Assembly (NCBI GenBank): GCA_023388055.1
Contig: JAEWGW010000031.1
Coordinates: forward strand, 40,672-104,671
Reading direction: 5' to 3'
Origin: Bacillota bacterium
Lineage (GTDB): Bacteria > Bacillota > Bacilli > Paenibacillales > NBRC-103111
Length of the DNA stretch: 64,000 nt
Made by a program: the position numbers and the translations under genes
In this document: positions 25,756 through 34,415 of the stretch, piece after piece
How the letters are laid out: each line of letters opens with the position of its first letter
Position numbering within the stretch: position 1 is the first letter of the stretch
The notes under the pieces: model-generated
Databases searched by the model: none
What the model saw: the letters and a program-made list of their open reading frames with translations, nothing else
Told to the model about the DNA's origin: nothing

Positions 25756-27213
25756 TTATGTGAAGCTGCGCAGCGATGGAGGACGGCGGATGTTATGATG
25801 CTGTTCAAAAGAATACGCAAGCGAGATTAACAGAGGTTCTTCATACGCCCGGGCGGCGAAGGTTATGCCGAAGGGCACACCGGCCGAGGTATACCCGGCG
25901 GGAACGACGATAGAGGGATAACCTGCCCGAGAAGTAATCCGTGCCCCGAAATCAGCAGGGAACAACAGCGCATCAAGCTCAAACTCGCGCATCGTAGCAT
26001 CAATTCCCTCATCCTTGCACAGCCGCAGGTCGGTGAGCCGGTCTTTTAAATATTGGGGCTCTGTGAGTGTTCCGGAGGTGGTGTATTCGGCATCGATCAG
26101 CGTAGATTGTCCATAACGAAGCGTCTGCACGGGATGGGCATGATTGAAGTCAATAATATCCTTGAGCGAGCGTATTTTGGCTCCCGGACCGAGTTTGGCC
26201 AGATAAGCACCGAGGGAGGACTTGAATTCATTCAACACCACTGACGAATATTTGATCTCCCGCGCCGTTCGAATATCCGCCGGATCAACGATTATTGCGC
26301 CCAATCCACGCATAACCTCCACAGCCCCGTTGAAGATGGCCAGCTGCTCATCCGTCAGCTCCTCAAAATAATAGTCCCGCGGGATGCCGATGCGTGCTCC
26401 CCGCAGCCCCTCTGTATAGAGGAATGCCGTGTAGTCCTTATGCCGCTTTCCAGCGCCTGCCCGTGTGGCGGCATCCTCCTTATCTTCACCAGCCAGAGCA
26501 TTCAGCAGCAGCGCCGCATCCCGCACCGTGCGGGCCATGGGACCGGCAGTATCCTGGGAGTTGGACAATGGCAGAATGCCGGAACGGCTGATCAGACCCA
26601 CCGTGGGTTTGAGGCCAATGATACCGCCAAGATTGCTAGGGTTCAAAATAGAACCGGAGGTTTCCGTGCCTACGGACACGGTACAGAAATTACAGGCCAC
26701 TGCCACAGCCGAGCCTGCGCTGGAGCCGCCTGTTGGGGTGGATATGTTGTACGGATTCAGCACCTGACCGCCGCGGGAGCTGTAGCCTGAAGGCATGCCG
26801 TTGGTCATGAAGTTGGCGAATTCCGTCATGTTGGCCTTGCCCATGATGACTGCTCCGGCTTCACGTAATCTGGCTGCCAGAAAAGCATCCTCTCCCGCAA
26901 ACGAATCAGCCAAAGCCAACGAACCTGCGCTGGTATGCATCTTGTCTCCGGTATTGATATTGTCCTTAAGCAGTATGGGGATTCCATGAAGGGGACTGCG
27001 CGGTCCCCACGCAGCACGCTCCACATCCAGCGCTTCCGCGATGAACAGTGCGTCGGGATTAAGCTCCAGCACCGAGTTGATGGTCAGTCCGTTCTTGTCA
27101 TGCTCCGCAATTCGTTGGTAATACAAGAGAACCAGTTGTTTGGCAGTCAATTCACCGGATTCCATAGCCGCCTGGATTTGCGGTATAGTAGCTTCCACAA
27201 GCTCAAAACCCAT
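25756..27213 (-). CDS. Amidase (amidase signature family)
   Basis: 485 residues from ATG 27213 (AGGTG 8 nt upstream). The Ser-cisSer-Lys catalytic set is present: Lys83 in LLKDNINT, the cis-Ser in TGGSSAGSA (164-165) and the nucleophile Ser near 188 in GTETSGSI. This is the GatA-like fold, but no gatC/gatB neighbours exist and the C-terminus is short, so it is a stand-alone amide hydrolase rather than a tRNA amidotransferase subunit. A near-consensus cre box lies upstream. Confidence 0.92.
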   Translation of the reverse strand: MGFELVEATIPQIQAAMESGELTAKQLVLLYYQRIAEHDKNGLTINSVLELNPDALFIAEALDVERAAWGPRSPLHGIPILLKDNINTGDKMHTSAGSLALADSFAGEDAFLAARLREAGAVIMGKANMTEFANFMTNGMPSGYSSRGGQVLNPYNISTPTGGSSAGSAVAVACNFCTVSVGTETSGSILNPSNLGGIIGLKPTVGLISRSGILPLSNSQDTAGPMARTVRDAALLLNALAGEDKEDAATRAGAGKRHKDYTAFLYTEGLRGARIGIPRDYYFEELTDEQLAIFNGAVEVMRGLGAIIVDPADIRTAREIKYSSVVLNEFKSSLGAYLAKLGPGAKIRSLKDIIDFNHAHPVQTLRYGQSTLIDAEYTTSGTLTEPQYLKDRLTDLRLCKDEGIDATMREFELDALLFPADFGARITSRAGYPSIVVPAGYTSAGVPFGITFAARAYEEPLLISLAYSFEQHHNIRRPPSLRSFT

Positions 27214-27249
27214 GGGCATCACACCTCTTTTCTGATAGCTATATTTTCA

Positions 27250-27263
27250 TACAAACGCTTACA
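27250..27263 (-). promoter_or_regulatory. CcpA cre-like site upstream of the amidase
   Basis: Minus-strand TGTAAGCGTTTGTA matches 13 of 14 positions of the TGWAARCGYTWNCW consensus. It lies 37 bp upstream of the start codon, so catabolite repression of the amidase is plausible. Confidence 0.55.
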
Positions 27264-27273
27264 CTAGGGTTAT

Positions 27274-27322
27274 AAAAAAAAGCCCGCCCGATCCGTACAA
27301 CAGCTAACGGTTCGTGCAGGCT
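27274..27322 (-). terminator. Intrinsic terminator downstream of the 161-residue gene
   Basis: Inverted repeat AGCCTGC...CCGT / ACGG...GGGCT spanning 27281-27322, followed on the minus strand by TTTTTTT. It ends the transcript of the gene at 27367. Confidence 0.85.
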
Positions 27323-27366
27323 ATCTCTTTAGTGATGCAATTCAGATGCAGACGGTTTATGACAGA

Positions 27367-27852
27367 TCACTCGCCGGCGCGAGCAAAACCTTCCTCTGCC
27401 AGGTACTCCTCAGCTTCCTGCACCGTCTCGAAGGCCATATCCAAGTTTGCTCCGGCATACAGATACCACATATCTTCCTCATGCTTCAGTTCAAGCTTGT
27501 TCCCGTCCGCATCGGTCCAATGGCTATTCTGCATCTTCGCCTTCTTAGGGGTGGGCGCAGGAGCGGTGGATTCAAAACCAGCCATTGCCGCTATCGTGGC
27601 ATCCAGCAGAGAGCGGAGCTCGGCCTCGGAATACTCGCGGATATTCACAAGTCCCTTATTATCAACGGGATAACCCTTAAGCAGCCCTGCGTATACAAAA
27701 CCGTTGCCATTGGGGTGCAGATGATAGGCAATGGTTTTTTTGTCGTGGCGGCTCTCCTCAAAGTGGTAATTGACCCGGCCCAGCGAAACATCCTTACGTT
27801 CAAGCTCCGGGTAGGAATCCAGTACAGCCAGTTTCTGTTCAAAAGTCAGCAT
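27367..27852 (-). CDS. Conserved hypothetical protein, soluble, 161 residues
   Basis: Start ATG 27852 is fixed by GGAGG 6 nt upstream. The N-terminal half (MLTFEQKLAVLDSYPELERK...VNYHFEESRHDKKTIAYHL) looks like a compact alpha/beta domain. A Pro/Ala linker (TAPAPTPKK, about 108-116) leads to a short C-terminal domain with an acidic helix (FETVQEAEEYLAEEG). No membrane segment and no recognised family. Its own terminator follows. Confidence 0.75.
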   Translation of the reverse strand: MLTFEQKLAVLDSYPELERKDVSLGRVNYHFEESRHDKKTIAYHLHPNGNGFVYAGLLKGYPVDNKGLVNIREYSEAELRSLLDATIAAMAGFESTAPAPTPKKAKMQNSHWTDADGNKLELKHEEDMWYLYAGANLDMAFETVQEAEEYLAEEGFARAGE

Positions 27853-27903
27853 ATCGCGCCTCCGGTTTGCGGTTGTAATGTTCAAGTACCCCATTATACC
27901 ACA

Positions 27904-28320
27904 TTAACCGCTGATTTCTTTACCGCACTTTGGGCAGAACCGGTAGGTTTCTTCCATAACCTTGTTTCCGCAATACGGACAGTATTCCAGCTGCCCATCT
28001 TTCCTTGCAGGATCGATTTCAGAAAATGTAGGATTGCTTCTTCTATTTCGTTGATTCACAAACTGATTCAGCGGATCAGGCTCCTCCCGATGATCGGTAA
28101 TATCAAAGACCGACATCCGGTTTTGACCCGTCGCATTCTTGAAGTGATAAATCCCCTGCATAATGGCTAAACCAACAAAAATAATCCCAAAAAACATAAA
28201 AAAGATAGGGGCGCCCATACTAGCCGCACTGATGGTCCAGAAAACCCCAAACAACCCAACAGCAACACTTCCAACAGCTCCCATCGCAGATGGTCCACGG
28301 CCTGGCTTAATGCTTTTCAT
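27904..28320 (-). CDS. Membrane protein with C-terminal zinc ribbon
   Basis: 138 residues from ATG 28320 (GGGAGG 8 nt upstream; the ATG at 28341 is upstream of it). Two membrane helices (about 13-35 and 40-60) with many Gly and Met residues, a charged linker, then a zinc ribbon CPYCG...CPKCG at 113-133. Proteins of this make-up are common in Firmicutes with unknown function. It sits 51 bp upstream of the 161-residue gene. Confidence 0.8.
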   Translation of the reverse strand: MKSIKPGRGPSAMGAVGSVAVGLFGVFWTISAASMGAPIFFMFFGIIFVGLAIMQGIYHFKNATGQNRMSVFDITDHREEPDPLNQFVNQRNRRSNPTFSEIDPARKDGQLEYCPYCGNKVMEETYRFCPKCGKEISG

Positions 28321-28427
28321 ACGGTAAACCTCCCTTTTCATAAAATTACAACCTCCATAACCTTCGTTTCCTCAGTGCCCAACCACCATCTACTGTAATC
28401 TGCGTGTGAAAACGGGTAGCCATGTTT

Positions 28428-28612
28428 CTAACGGCGGTGAGAGACGCTATTTGCCTCAAAAAGGGGGTTTGCAAAATCTAACGGAAGCAGGAGACGTTAT
28501 TTGGTTAAAACAGGGCTGGTGGCGGAGTCATTTGCCCAAATAGCGGCTATGGCCGCCGTTAGATTTTTTAAGGGGGTATTTTTGATGAAATAAGGGCTCT
28601 CACTGCCGTTAC
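28428..28612. repeat. 185-bp dispersed palindromic element, copy B
   Basis: Units with consensus CTAACGG...GAGACGCTATTTG start at 28428 (+), 28478 (+), 28562 (-) and 28612 (-). Spacing 50/84/50 bp and the ++-- order equal copy A at 17752-17936, while the sequences between units have diverged. It lies between two minus-strand genes, as copy A does. The 315-bp gap has no other feature. Confidence 0.85.
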
Positions 28613-28635
28613 ACCCCACACAGTCCTCAGGCCAC

Positions 28636-29262
28636 TCACATTTGTTCGTCTACCCGTGCAATGATACGAGCTATCGCTGAATCCGCTTTGATATGAAGCG
28701 GCAAAGCAATAATCTCGAAGGACGGTACATCCAATAGCTCTTCAAGATTGGTAAGATTCTCAGCAATCAGAATGCTATTCTCAAATAGAAGCTTATGGAT
28801 CTCGAAGGGATATTGATCTGGGGAAGGTGTATCTACCCCGATCATTTTTATCTTTTTGCGAACCAGCAGCTCCGCAAACTCTCTCGATAGAACAGGATGC
28901 TGTTCAAAATACAGCTCTTGTTCAAAGTATTGACTATGACCTGTATACAAAATTACGATTGTGCCTTCGCTTATCAAATCCTCGTATGCTTCAAGGTACT
29001 CAATGGTTTGCATGCCTGATACATCCAACACAATCCCTTTCCCCATAAACGAATTTAACGGGAAATCGCTAAGATATAACCCTGACGTTGTCAGATGCAT
29101 CGGCCCATCAATATGGGTCCCGGTATGCATATTAATCGTTAACTCATGATTAACAAATCCGTCGGCTTCCAAATGTTTCGTTTGCGTTAAGCTCATCTCC
29201 GAATCTCCAGGATAAACCGGAATCCGATCCTGAAGCATATGAGTCAGGTCAATCAGCTTCAT
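28636..29262 (-). CDS. Cyclase/kynurenine formamidase-like metal-dependent hydrolase
   Basis: 208 residues. Carries the family signature HTGTHIDGPMH near residues 46-56, which binds the metal in kynurenine formamidases and cyclases (PF04199), and a later GVDTPSPD segment. No tryptophan-degradation genes lie near, so the substrate may be another amide or lactone. GGAGG 5 nt upstream fixes ATG 29262. A strong hairpin (29281-29321) precedes the ribosome site. Confidence 0.88.
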   Translation of the reverse strand: MKLIDLTHMLQDRIPVYPGDSEMSLTQTKHLEADGFVNHELTINMHTGTHIDGPMHLTTSGLYLSDFPLNSFMGKGIVLDVSGMQTIEYLEAYEDLISEGTIVILYTGHSQYFEQELYFEQHPVLSREFAELLVRKKIKMIGVDTPSPDQYPFEIHKLLFENSILIAENLTNLEELLDVPSFEIIALPLHIKADSAIARIIARVDEQM

Positions 29263-29280
29263 GGTTGCCTCCTTTCCTGT

Positions 29281-29321
29281 AGCCCGCGGTAAAAATCCTT
29301 TCTCTGGATTACCGGTAGGCT
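29281..29321 (-). other. Leader hairpin in front of the cyclase gene
   Basis: Minus-strand AGCC..CCGGTAATCC pairs with GGATTTTTACCG..GGCT around a short loop. No T run follows, and the ribosome site begins a few bases after the stem, so it may affect translation or RNA stability. Confidence 0.5.
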
Positions 29322-29354
29322 CCTTCTGTTCACTTATATACGTTCAACATCCCA

Positions 29355-29756
29355 TTAAGGTTGCCTTCTTCCCCGAGGATTTGCCAAATAGGCTCTTATG
29401 GCTTCCTGTATATCCGTTTGCGCCTCTTCCCGGGTTAATCCGGTATAGGAAGCATCGTCAAAATCCAGTTTATTGGCCGGGTTCCATTTGTCCCTGGAAG
29501 TGTCTGGAAATATGTAGGCCGTGACACGCACACATTGGTCCTTCACAAAGAAGGCGAATTCATACATGTCCTCGCCGTTACTTCTCAATATCGAGTTGGA
29601 AACCCAGCCAATATAATATAAAGCCTGCTGCTTGTTATGATTCACATGCCAATGCTGCATAGGAGGCAGTCCGTCCTCCAACGGTTTACGAAACTGGTAA
29701 GCCCGCAGCTTCACCAACCATTCCTCGTCTATGGCTTCATACAGAAACAAGAACAT
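29355..29756 (-). CDS. Hypothetical protein, 133 residues
   Basis: Soluble, rich in aromatic residues, with pattern WHVNHNKQQALYYIGW and a C-terminal helix (TREEAQTDIQEAIRAYL). No family recognised. The ribosome site GGTGG sits only one base before ATG 29756, so the TTG at 29750, spaced 7 nt, may be the true start. It lies alone between the cyclase and the phosphotransferase. Confidence 0.62.
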   Translation of the reverse strand: MFLFLYEAIDEEWLVKLRAYQFRKPLEDGLPPMQHWHVNHNKQQALYYIGWVSNSILRSNGEDMYEFAFFVKDQCVRVTAYIFPDTSRDKWNPANKLDFDDASYTGLTREEAQTDIQEAIRAYLANPRGRRQP

Positions 29757-29841
29757 CCCACCTTCATGCAGAATTCTCCCTTAAGTATACAAGCGAATCC
29801 AATTTCTGCATATATCAACATAGCCCATCCTGGATGTCATT

Positions 29842-29884
29842 TAAAACAAACAACCCTTTCGTTTCCCCATGGGATCCGTAAGGG
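29842..29884 (-). terminator. Candidate terminator after the phosphotransferase gene
   Basis: Minus-strand CCCTTACGGATCCC/GGGGAAACGAAAGGG stem (29854-29884) with small internal loops, followed by TTGTTTGTTTT. Placed 10 bp after the stop codon at 29894. Confidence 0.65.
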
Positions 29885-29893
29885 CAATGTTTG

Positions 29894-30904
29894 TTAACGC
29901 AACTCCATTAACCACGCCTCCAGAATAGAGGTCATTTCCTCATATTGCTTAAGTGCATGTATGGTTTCGATCACGTGACGGGTTCCCATCTCCTGCTCGT
30001 GTTCATCCGTACATTCAATCTGTAAAGAGCGTTTGAGACTGTATTCCAGCCAGTCCAACTTGCTGAGATAACCTAACTCCAGCACCATTTCCCAATCGTC
30101 ATTAACTTTCCCATAATCCTCTTGATACCCATCCATAAAAGCCAGAAACCTATCCTTGCTTATTCCTCCCGCTTCATTCATAGACCAGTAAACAGCTGTT
30201 TCGATTGCATCATGGGCAGGATTGATTTCACCGGCAGACTCCCAGTCAATGAGAACAGGCTGCCCCTGGTTCCACATCACATTCTTCGGATCTAAATCCC
30301 TATGGCTGTACACCTTCTCCGCTGCCAACATTCCGGATGATCGTAACGCCTTTTCATTCCACGCTGACAGCTGTTCAAGATTACTATGCAATAGATCCAC
30401 CCACACAGAATCTGACTCTCTTCCCTTATGCAAATAAATATCCCATTGGATAGGCTGCAAGAGCTTAGCAGGTTCATTCATTGCACCAATCTGAGAAAAA
30501 TCCGTTGTATGAATTTCAGCAAGGAGGGAGCCTATCTGTCGGCAATGATCCGTAATAATCTCGCTCGTCTTCAAGCTGCATCCTTCGATCCAGTCAAAAA
30601 CCATGTAATACTGATCATCGATATTTTGCAAAAATGACCCTTCATAGATCCTGGCAGGGTGAGCAGGTACACGGGAGGAGGCGATTCGGACAATCTTCTC
30701 CGATAGAATATAATTGTTCTTCGCTGTGGGTCTGGCCATAATCTGCGGATTAAGTGCTTTGACGGCATATTTCCCTTTGGTTGTTTCCATAGCAAACATT
30801 CTATGTAATAACCCGCCTGTAATAGCTGCGGGTGGTTGTACGATTTGCCCAAGCTCCAACACATGGCACAATTTTTCGAATTGTAAGTTATAGGGCACCT
30901 TCAT
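29894..30904 (-). CDS. Aminoglycoside phosphotransferase/choline kinase-like protein (APH family)
   Basis: 336 residues. The catalytic loop reads SHRDLDPKNVMWN (catalytic Asp and metal-binding Asn) near residue 206 and the second metal motif LIDWESAG near 224. An N-terminal nucleotide-binding lobe has KYAVKALN with the ATP-binding Lys. The family phosphorylates small molecules from antibiotics to choline and sugars, and the real substrate cannot be told. Overlaps the HD-domain gene by 17 bp, suggesting a shared transcript. Confidence 0.85.
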   Translation of the reverse strand: MKVPYNLQFEKLCHVLELGQIVQPPAAITGGLLHRMFAMETTKGKYAVKALNPQIMARPTAKNNYILSEKIVRIASSRVPAHPARIYEGSFLQNIDDQYYMVFDWIEGCSLKTSEIITDHCRQIGSLLAEIHTTDFSQIGAMNEPAKLLQPIQWDIYLHKGRESDSVWVDLLHSNLEQLSAWNEKALRSSGMLAAEKVYSHRDLDPKNVMWNQGQPVLIDWESAGEINPAHDAIETAVYWSMNEAGGISKDRFLAFMDGYQEDYGKVNDDWEMVLELGYLSKLDWLEYSLKRSLQIECTDEHEQEMGTRHVIETIHALKQYEEMTSILEAWLMELR

Positions 30905-31442
30905 TTTTATCTAGACCATCCTTCAAATCCTTAATAAATTCCTTTGCGTATTGTTGCATTTCCGTAAATATGGATTGGGCTTCAGGCAAATAGCATTCCC
31001 CTTTACCAAGCACGTACTTCTCGAAATATTCCATCGTTTCTTCTAAATTCTGTCCCCTGGCGGTTCCGGTGCATAAGGATTTCACAATTAAATAGGTTTT
31101 CCCGCCCTCAATCATATGAGCGTCATGAAGTAATTTTCCCTCCAGCGTTTCTGGAGTTTCATCTTTTTGCGATTCCCAAGAGATCTTAATAATTTTCTCT
31201 ATATATTCATTGTTCAATCCTTGTCGTTCCAGATAATCCCTGATTAGCAGTTCCTCCAAATAAATAAACCCGTGAAAATAGCATCCATATAAAATCAGTT
31301 CGCTGTCTGTTACCTCAGGATAATACGTTAACAGTTTATTGGCCGAGTTTACCATTCTATCGATATGACTTAAATCATGCATGATATCTTTGGTGATATA
31401 AAAAGGCCTTACGAAATCAATAAGATTTTTCATATCGATCAT
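30888..31442 (-). CDS. HD-domain phosphohydrolase-like protein
   Basis: 184 residues from ATG 31442 (GGAG 11 nt upstream). The fold resembles small HD hydrolases: HDLSHIDRMV early and LLHDAHMIE later supply His/Asp ligands. The usual central HD pair is changed to YFHGF, so metal binding may be weakened. The substrate is probably a nucleotide or similar phosphate ester, by family only. Co-directional and overlapping with the phosphotransferase. Confidence 0.72.
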   Translation of the reverse strand: MIDMKNLIDFVRPFYITKDIMHDLSHIDRMVNSANKLLTYYPEVTDSELILYGCYFHGFIYLEELLIRDYLERQGLNNEYIEKIIKISWESQKDETPETLEGKLLHDAHMIEGGKTYLIVKSLCTGTARGQNLEETMEYFEKYVLGKGECYLPEAQSIFTEMQQYAKEFIKDLKDGLDKNEGAL

Positions 31443-31487
31443 CGTATTATTCACTCCTTTACCTAGCCCTTTAGAGTGTACATTACA

Positions 31488-32261
31488 TTATTCAAATACA
31501 AAACGGATTCTCTTGTCCTGACTACACTTTTCTTTCATACGATCATAATAAATATCCTTGCCGTTATAAATAATATCCTGGTATGTGTTTGCCAAATGAG
31601 GGTAACGACGCCCGATATAAGACTCCAACGTAACGGCAGGCCTCGTATGAGGCTTCATTCTGACCTTGTCTAAAAACACCGGTATGTCTTCATCCAACTC
31701 GTGAATCATGGCATCCACATCCGTAATCCCAGGCAGAACCGGGGTAATAAACACCCATACATGAATGCCCATTCGATGCAATTCGTTGGCAGTTTGTATA
31801 TTGCCCAGGACTGACATATCATCCACCTTAGTGAGCTGATTGAGATTAGACAGCCCCAACAGCAAGGTAAATTGATCTCCCATTGCTTGGATGATATCAA
31901 GATCCCTAATGATAAGCCTCGAGCTTGATTTTGTTGTCACCATACATTTCAGTTTGAGCTTATGGATTTCCATTAAGCATTTTCTCGTCAACTCATATTT
32001 CCGTTCTATCCCCATGTATGGATCACACCTACTGCCGATATACACAGGCTCCGTTGTACTCCAGGAGCTTAGCTCTTGCTGAAGGACTTCCGTAATATTA
32101 AGCTTCACCTTCAAGTCGAGATTCCAGCTTTCATCCTCCAGTTGGAAGCAATATGGACAGCCTACCGTACATCCATCGTATGGGTCAATAATCGGGATGG
32201 TTCCTCCGTCCGGGGGATACTCATACGTAACCGCATGATTGACACATATTTCTTGAATCAT
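31488..32261 (-). CDS. Radical SAM protein, spore photoproduct lyase-like subgroup
   Basis: 257 residues from ATG 32261 (GGAGA 8 nt upstream; a longer frame to 32390 has no ribosome site and would cross the candidate small RNA). The 4Fe-4S cluster motif is Cys31, Cys35, Cys38 in CTVGCPYC, followed by YIGSRCDPYMGIE. This matches the SplB-like radical SAM group, but it lacks the N-terminal domain of true spore photoproduct lyase, which is about 340 residues. Substrate unknown. Confidence 0.85.
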   Translation of the reverse strand: MIQEICVNHAVTYEYPPDGGTIPIIDPYDGCTVGCPYCFQLEDESWNLDLKVKLNITEVLQQELSSWSTTEPVYIGSRCDPYMGIERKYELTRKCLMEIHKLKLKCMVTTKSSSRLIIRDLDIIQAMGDQFTLLLGLSNLNQLTKVDDMSVLGNIQTANELHRMGIHVWVFITPVLPGITDVDAMIHELDEDIPVFLDKVRMKPHTRPAVTLESYIGRRYPHLANTYQDIIYNGKDIYYDRMKEKCSQDKRIRFVFE

Positions 32262-32321
32262 TTTACCATCTCCATATCTTTGGTTAATACCAAGATGGTA
32301 AATGAAATCCCAAAAAAAGTA

Positions 32322-32418
32322 TAGACTTATACTTGGCGATTTGTTATGATGTTGAATAAGGTCTTGAAAAAAATCGGCATACGAATCCATGGGTCATTAG
32401 ATGACCGATGGTTTTTTT
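32322..32418 (+). ncRNA. Candidate small RNA with orphan intrinsic terminator
   Basis: On the plus strand TAGACT (32322-32327), 17 bp, TATGAT (32345-32350) could start transcription near 32357. A stem CCAT-GGTCAT / ATGACC-ATGG (32387-32411, one G-G mismatch) followed by TTTTTTT ends it at about 32418. No plus-strand gene lies upstream that would need this terminator, and read on the minus strand the hairpin has no T run. Predicted RNA is about 60 nt. Confidence 0.4.
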
Positions 32419-32439
32419 GTGTGTGGATACCCACTGGTG

Positions 32440-32859
32440 TTACTCCGGATTTCCAGGCTCCAACAGCATGATCTGCCATCGAATACCATATTGGTCCACG
32501 ATAACGGTATATAACGTACTGAAGAACTGATGGCCAATCTCTTGTAAAACCGTTCCGTTCCGGCTTAAGATATCAAAGGCGTGCCGTAATTCCTCCTCTG
32601 AGTCCAGAAACACATTAAAGCAAACCATACTTCCTGCACGCAGATCCTCCATTGCATCACTCATATTAAACCTTGTGCCGCACAACGTAAGTGTTGCATG
32701 CATCACAAGTTCAGCATTTTCGCGGGTGACAACCATTCCGCTATCCTCAGGTGCATCCTTATACAACAGGATCTCTGTACCGGACGCGCGAAATGCATGC
32801 TCATATAAACGAATGGCCTCCAAACAAGTTCCCGGAAAATGGATGACGGGTGTAATCAA
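32440..32859 (-). CDS. PhnB-like VOC family protein
   Basis: 139 residues from a TTG start that overlaps the previous stop as TTGA, with GGAGG 7 nt upstream. Starts MITPVIHFPGTCLEAIRLYEHAF, the PhnB/3-demethylubiquinone methyltransferase-like opening, and contains two beta-alpha-beta repeats ending in YGIRWQIM. This group has glyoxalase-type fold but mostly unknown substrates. Translationally coupled to the VOC protein before it. Confidence 0.87.
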   Translation of the reverse strand: MITPVIHFPGTCLEAIRLYEHAFRASGTEILLYKDAPEDSGMVVTRENAELVMHATLTLCGTRFNMSDAMEDLRAGSMVCFNVFLDSEEELRHAFDILSRNGTVLQEIGHQFFSTLYTVIVDQYGIRWQIMLLEPGNPE

Positions 32860-33350
32860 GACAGTTCCTCCTTTTCCGTTTCCATCTGACTGTTCAAAAT
32901 TCGTCTGACCTCATCTTCCGTATAACCTGTCTTGTGTGCAATAATAGATTCGGACATGCCGGATTGATACATGTTAGCCAGCACCTGATCCATATTCTCC
33001 GCAATCTCCACGATATGATGATCATAATCATAGAAACGTAAAACCTTTTGGCCCCAAGGCTGTTCCTTGATATCATGCACAAGCTCAAATCCATTGGCAA
33101 GTATCGTATCCCGAAGCCTATGGATATCATCAAATTCAAAATACACAGCCAAATTGTGTGCATTGGTTACAATTTCATCATGATCAATGAGTTCAGCAAA
33201 AAACGATTTTTTATAAAGTGCAAAACCGCCCTCAAAACCAACATTATAAATGTCAAAGTCTGCCTCTACCCTGCATCCCAGTAAACCTTCATACAGCATT
33301 CTGGATCTCCTGACATCCTCCACCACCAAAATAACTGCTTTGAACCCCAT
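32856..33350 (-). CDS. VOC family glyoxalase-like protein with C-terminal extension
   Basis: 164 residues. Two beta-alpha-beta-beta-beta modules (1-115) with VEIAEN at the metal-ligand position. Residues about 120-164 form a helical tail (SESIIAHKTGYTEDEVRRILNS) reminiscent of a small helix-turn-helix, unusual for single VOC proteins. GGAGG about 10 nt upstream. Substrate not known; likely small-molecule modification or resistance. Confidence 0.85.
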   Translation of the reverse strand: MGFKAVILVVEDVRRSRMLYEGLLGCRVEADFDIYNVGFEGGFALYKKSFFAELIDHDEIVTNAHNLAVYFEFDDIHRLRDTILANGFELVHDIKEQPWGQKVLRFYDYDHHIVEIAENMDQVLANMYQSGMSESIIAHKTGYTEDEVRRILNSQMETEKEELS

Positions 33351-33422
33351 TTATATCCATCCTCCCGCTTTCCGGAATTTGAATACCCCTCAAAAAGTTC
33401 AATTAAAAGAATACGCTCTCAT

Positions 33423-33893
33423 TTATAGTGAAATCTCTAGAATTTTCATTCCATGTTCGGTTTCTCCAGTGTCCATGAATCCAATTGAGAACCAGAACGG
33501 TTCCCCATTTTCCCGATTGGCAGTCAACCAAATATTATGAATTCCGCACTTCCTAAACTCTTCTTTTATAAATCCGTACAGCATTCTGCCGAGACCCTTT
33601 CTTCTAAAGTCAGGGATAATATAAAATTCCATGATATATCCCCATCCCACACGCTCACTTCGATCTACTTTAAAATGGGCAAAGCCAACCATATGGGTAT
33701 TTACCTTTATCCCTACTAACCATCGTTCCTGTTCGTTTTGACGGTCCAAAATACTATTCAGAAACCTGTTATGTATCTCCACGGATTTATCGGGGGCTAC
33801 TTCTTTCATGTATAAAGAGCCTGCATCCAGAAACCCGGTGCAATGCTTGGGGGTCTCTCTGGTAATACGAATAAAATCCACATGAATCTCCAT
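33423..33893 (-). CDS. GNAT family N-acetyltransferase
   Basis: 156 residues. The acetyl-CoA site is the RRKGLGRMLYGFI segment near residues 98-110, preceded by the strand MEFYIIPDF. WLTANRENGEPFWFSIGFM is the typical GNAT motif B and C-terminal strand. AAGGAG 6 nt upstream. Substrate unknown. It belongs to the row of small modifying enzymes. Confidence 0.92.
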   Translation of the reverse strand: MEIHVDFIRITRETPKHCTGFLDAGSLYMKEVAPDKSVEIHNRFLNSILDRQNEQERWLVGIKVNTHMVGFAHFKVDRSERVGWGYIMEFYIIPDFRRKGLGRMLYGFIKEEFRKCGIHNIWLTANRENGEPFWFSIGFMDTGETEHGMKILEISL

Positions 33894-33902
33894 TGAATCT
33901 CC

Positions 33903-34382
33903 TTATTTCTCTAACATTTGCTTCTTGAGCAGCATGATTTGACCAATATGATAGGCATTATGGGTGCATACATTGGATACGACTCCCCACCACGGAGCAT
34001 TGAAATATGTAGGGATGGTTATCATTAGTTTAGAATCTTCACAATCCTGAAGTTCCTTTATCCAGCTTTCATATACCGCCTCAAGTTTGATTACCGTTTC
34101 TCCCCACGCATAATCATTTATACCATGGGGATTCAAGTAAAACGTTTCTTCATTGTCTGAATGAGTAGACTCGATAACTTCAAGTTTAAATCTCTCCAGC
34201 CATTTCTCATTCCAAAAATGAAGATGATTCACGATTTTCCAAATCGATTGTTTACATTCGTTTTCTGCTGCAGCTTGCTCCGCCGTTAATCCTGCCAGGA
34301 TTTCCTTGAGAGGCAAAAACCAGCTCTTATCGTTGTAGCACGCAGTCATTTGGTCGATCAAAATAGCTTTATAGCTCACCAT
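33903..34382 (-). CDS. DinB family protein (four-helix metal-binding)
   Basis: 159 residues. The three His ligands of the DinB/YfiT fold are present: His in IVNHLHFWN and the pair in CTHNAYHIGQI near the C-terminus. In this superfamily some members are thiol transferases using bacillithiol; the activity here is unknown. Ends 9 bp before the GNAT start, so they are likely co-transcribed. Confidence 0.9.
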   Translation of the reverse strand: MVSYKAILIDQMTACYNDKSWFLPLKEILAGLTAEQAAAENECKQSIWKIVNHLHFWNEKWLERFKLEVIESTHSDNEETFYLNPHGINDYAWGETVIKLEAVYESWIKELQDCEDSKLMITIPTYFNAPWWGVVSNVCTHNAYHIGQIMLLKKQMLEK

Positions 34383-34415
34383 TCATCCTCACTTCTTGTG
34401 ATTAATCATATTAGA

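Noticed and set aside
25756..27213. gatA subunit of the tRNA amidotransferase
   Set aside because: No gatC or gatB beside it and the C-terminal region differs; a stand-alone amidase fits better.
27904..28320. Transcription factor because of its zinc ribbon
   Set aside because: Two membrane helices precede the ribbon and no DNA-binding fold is visible.
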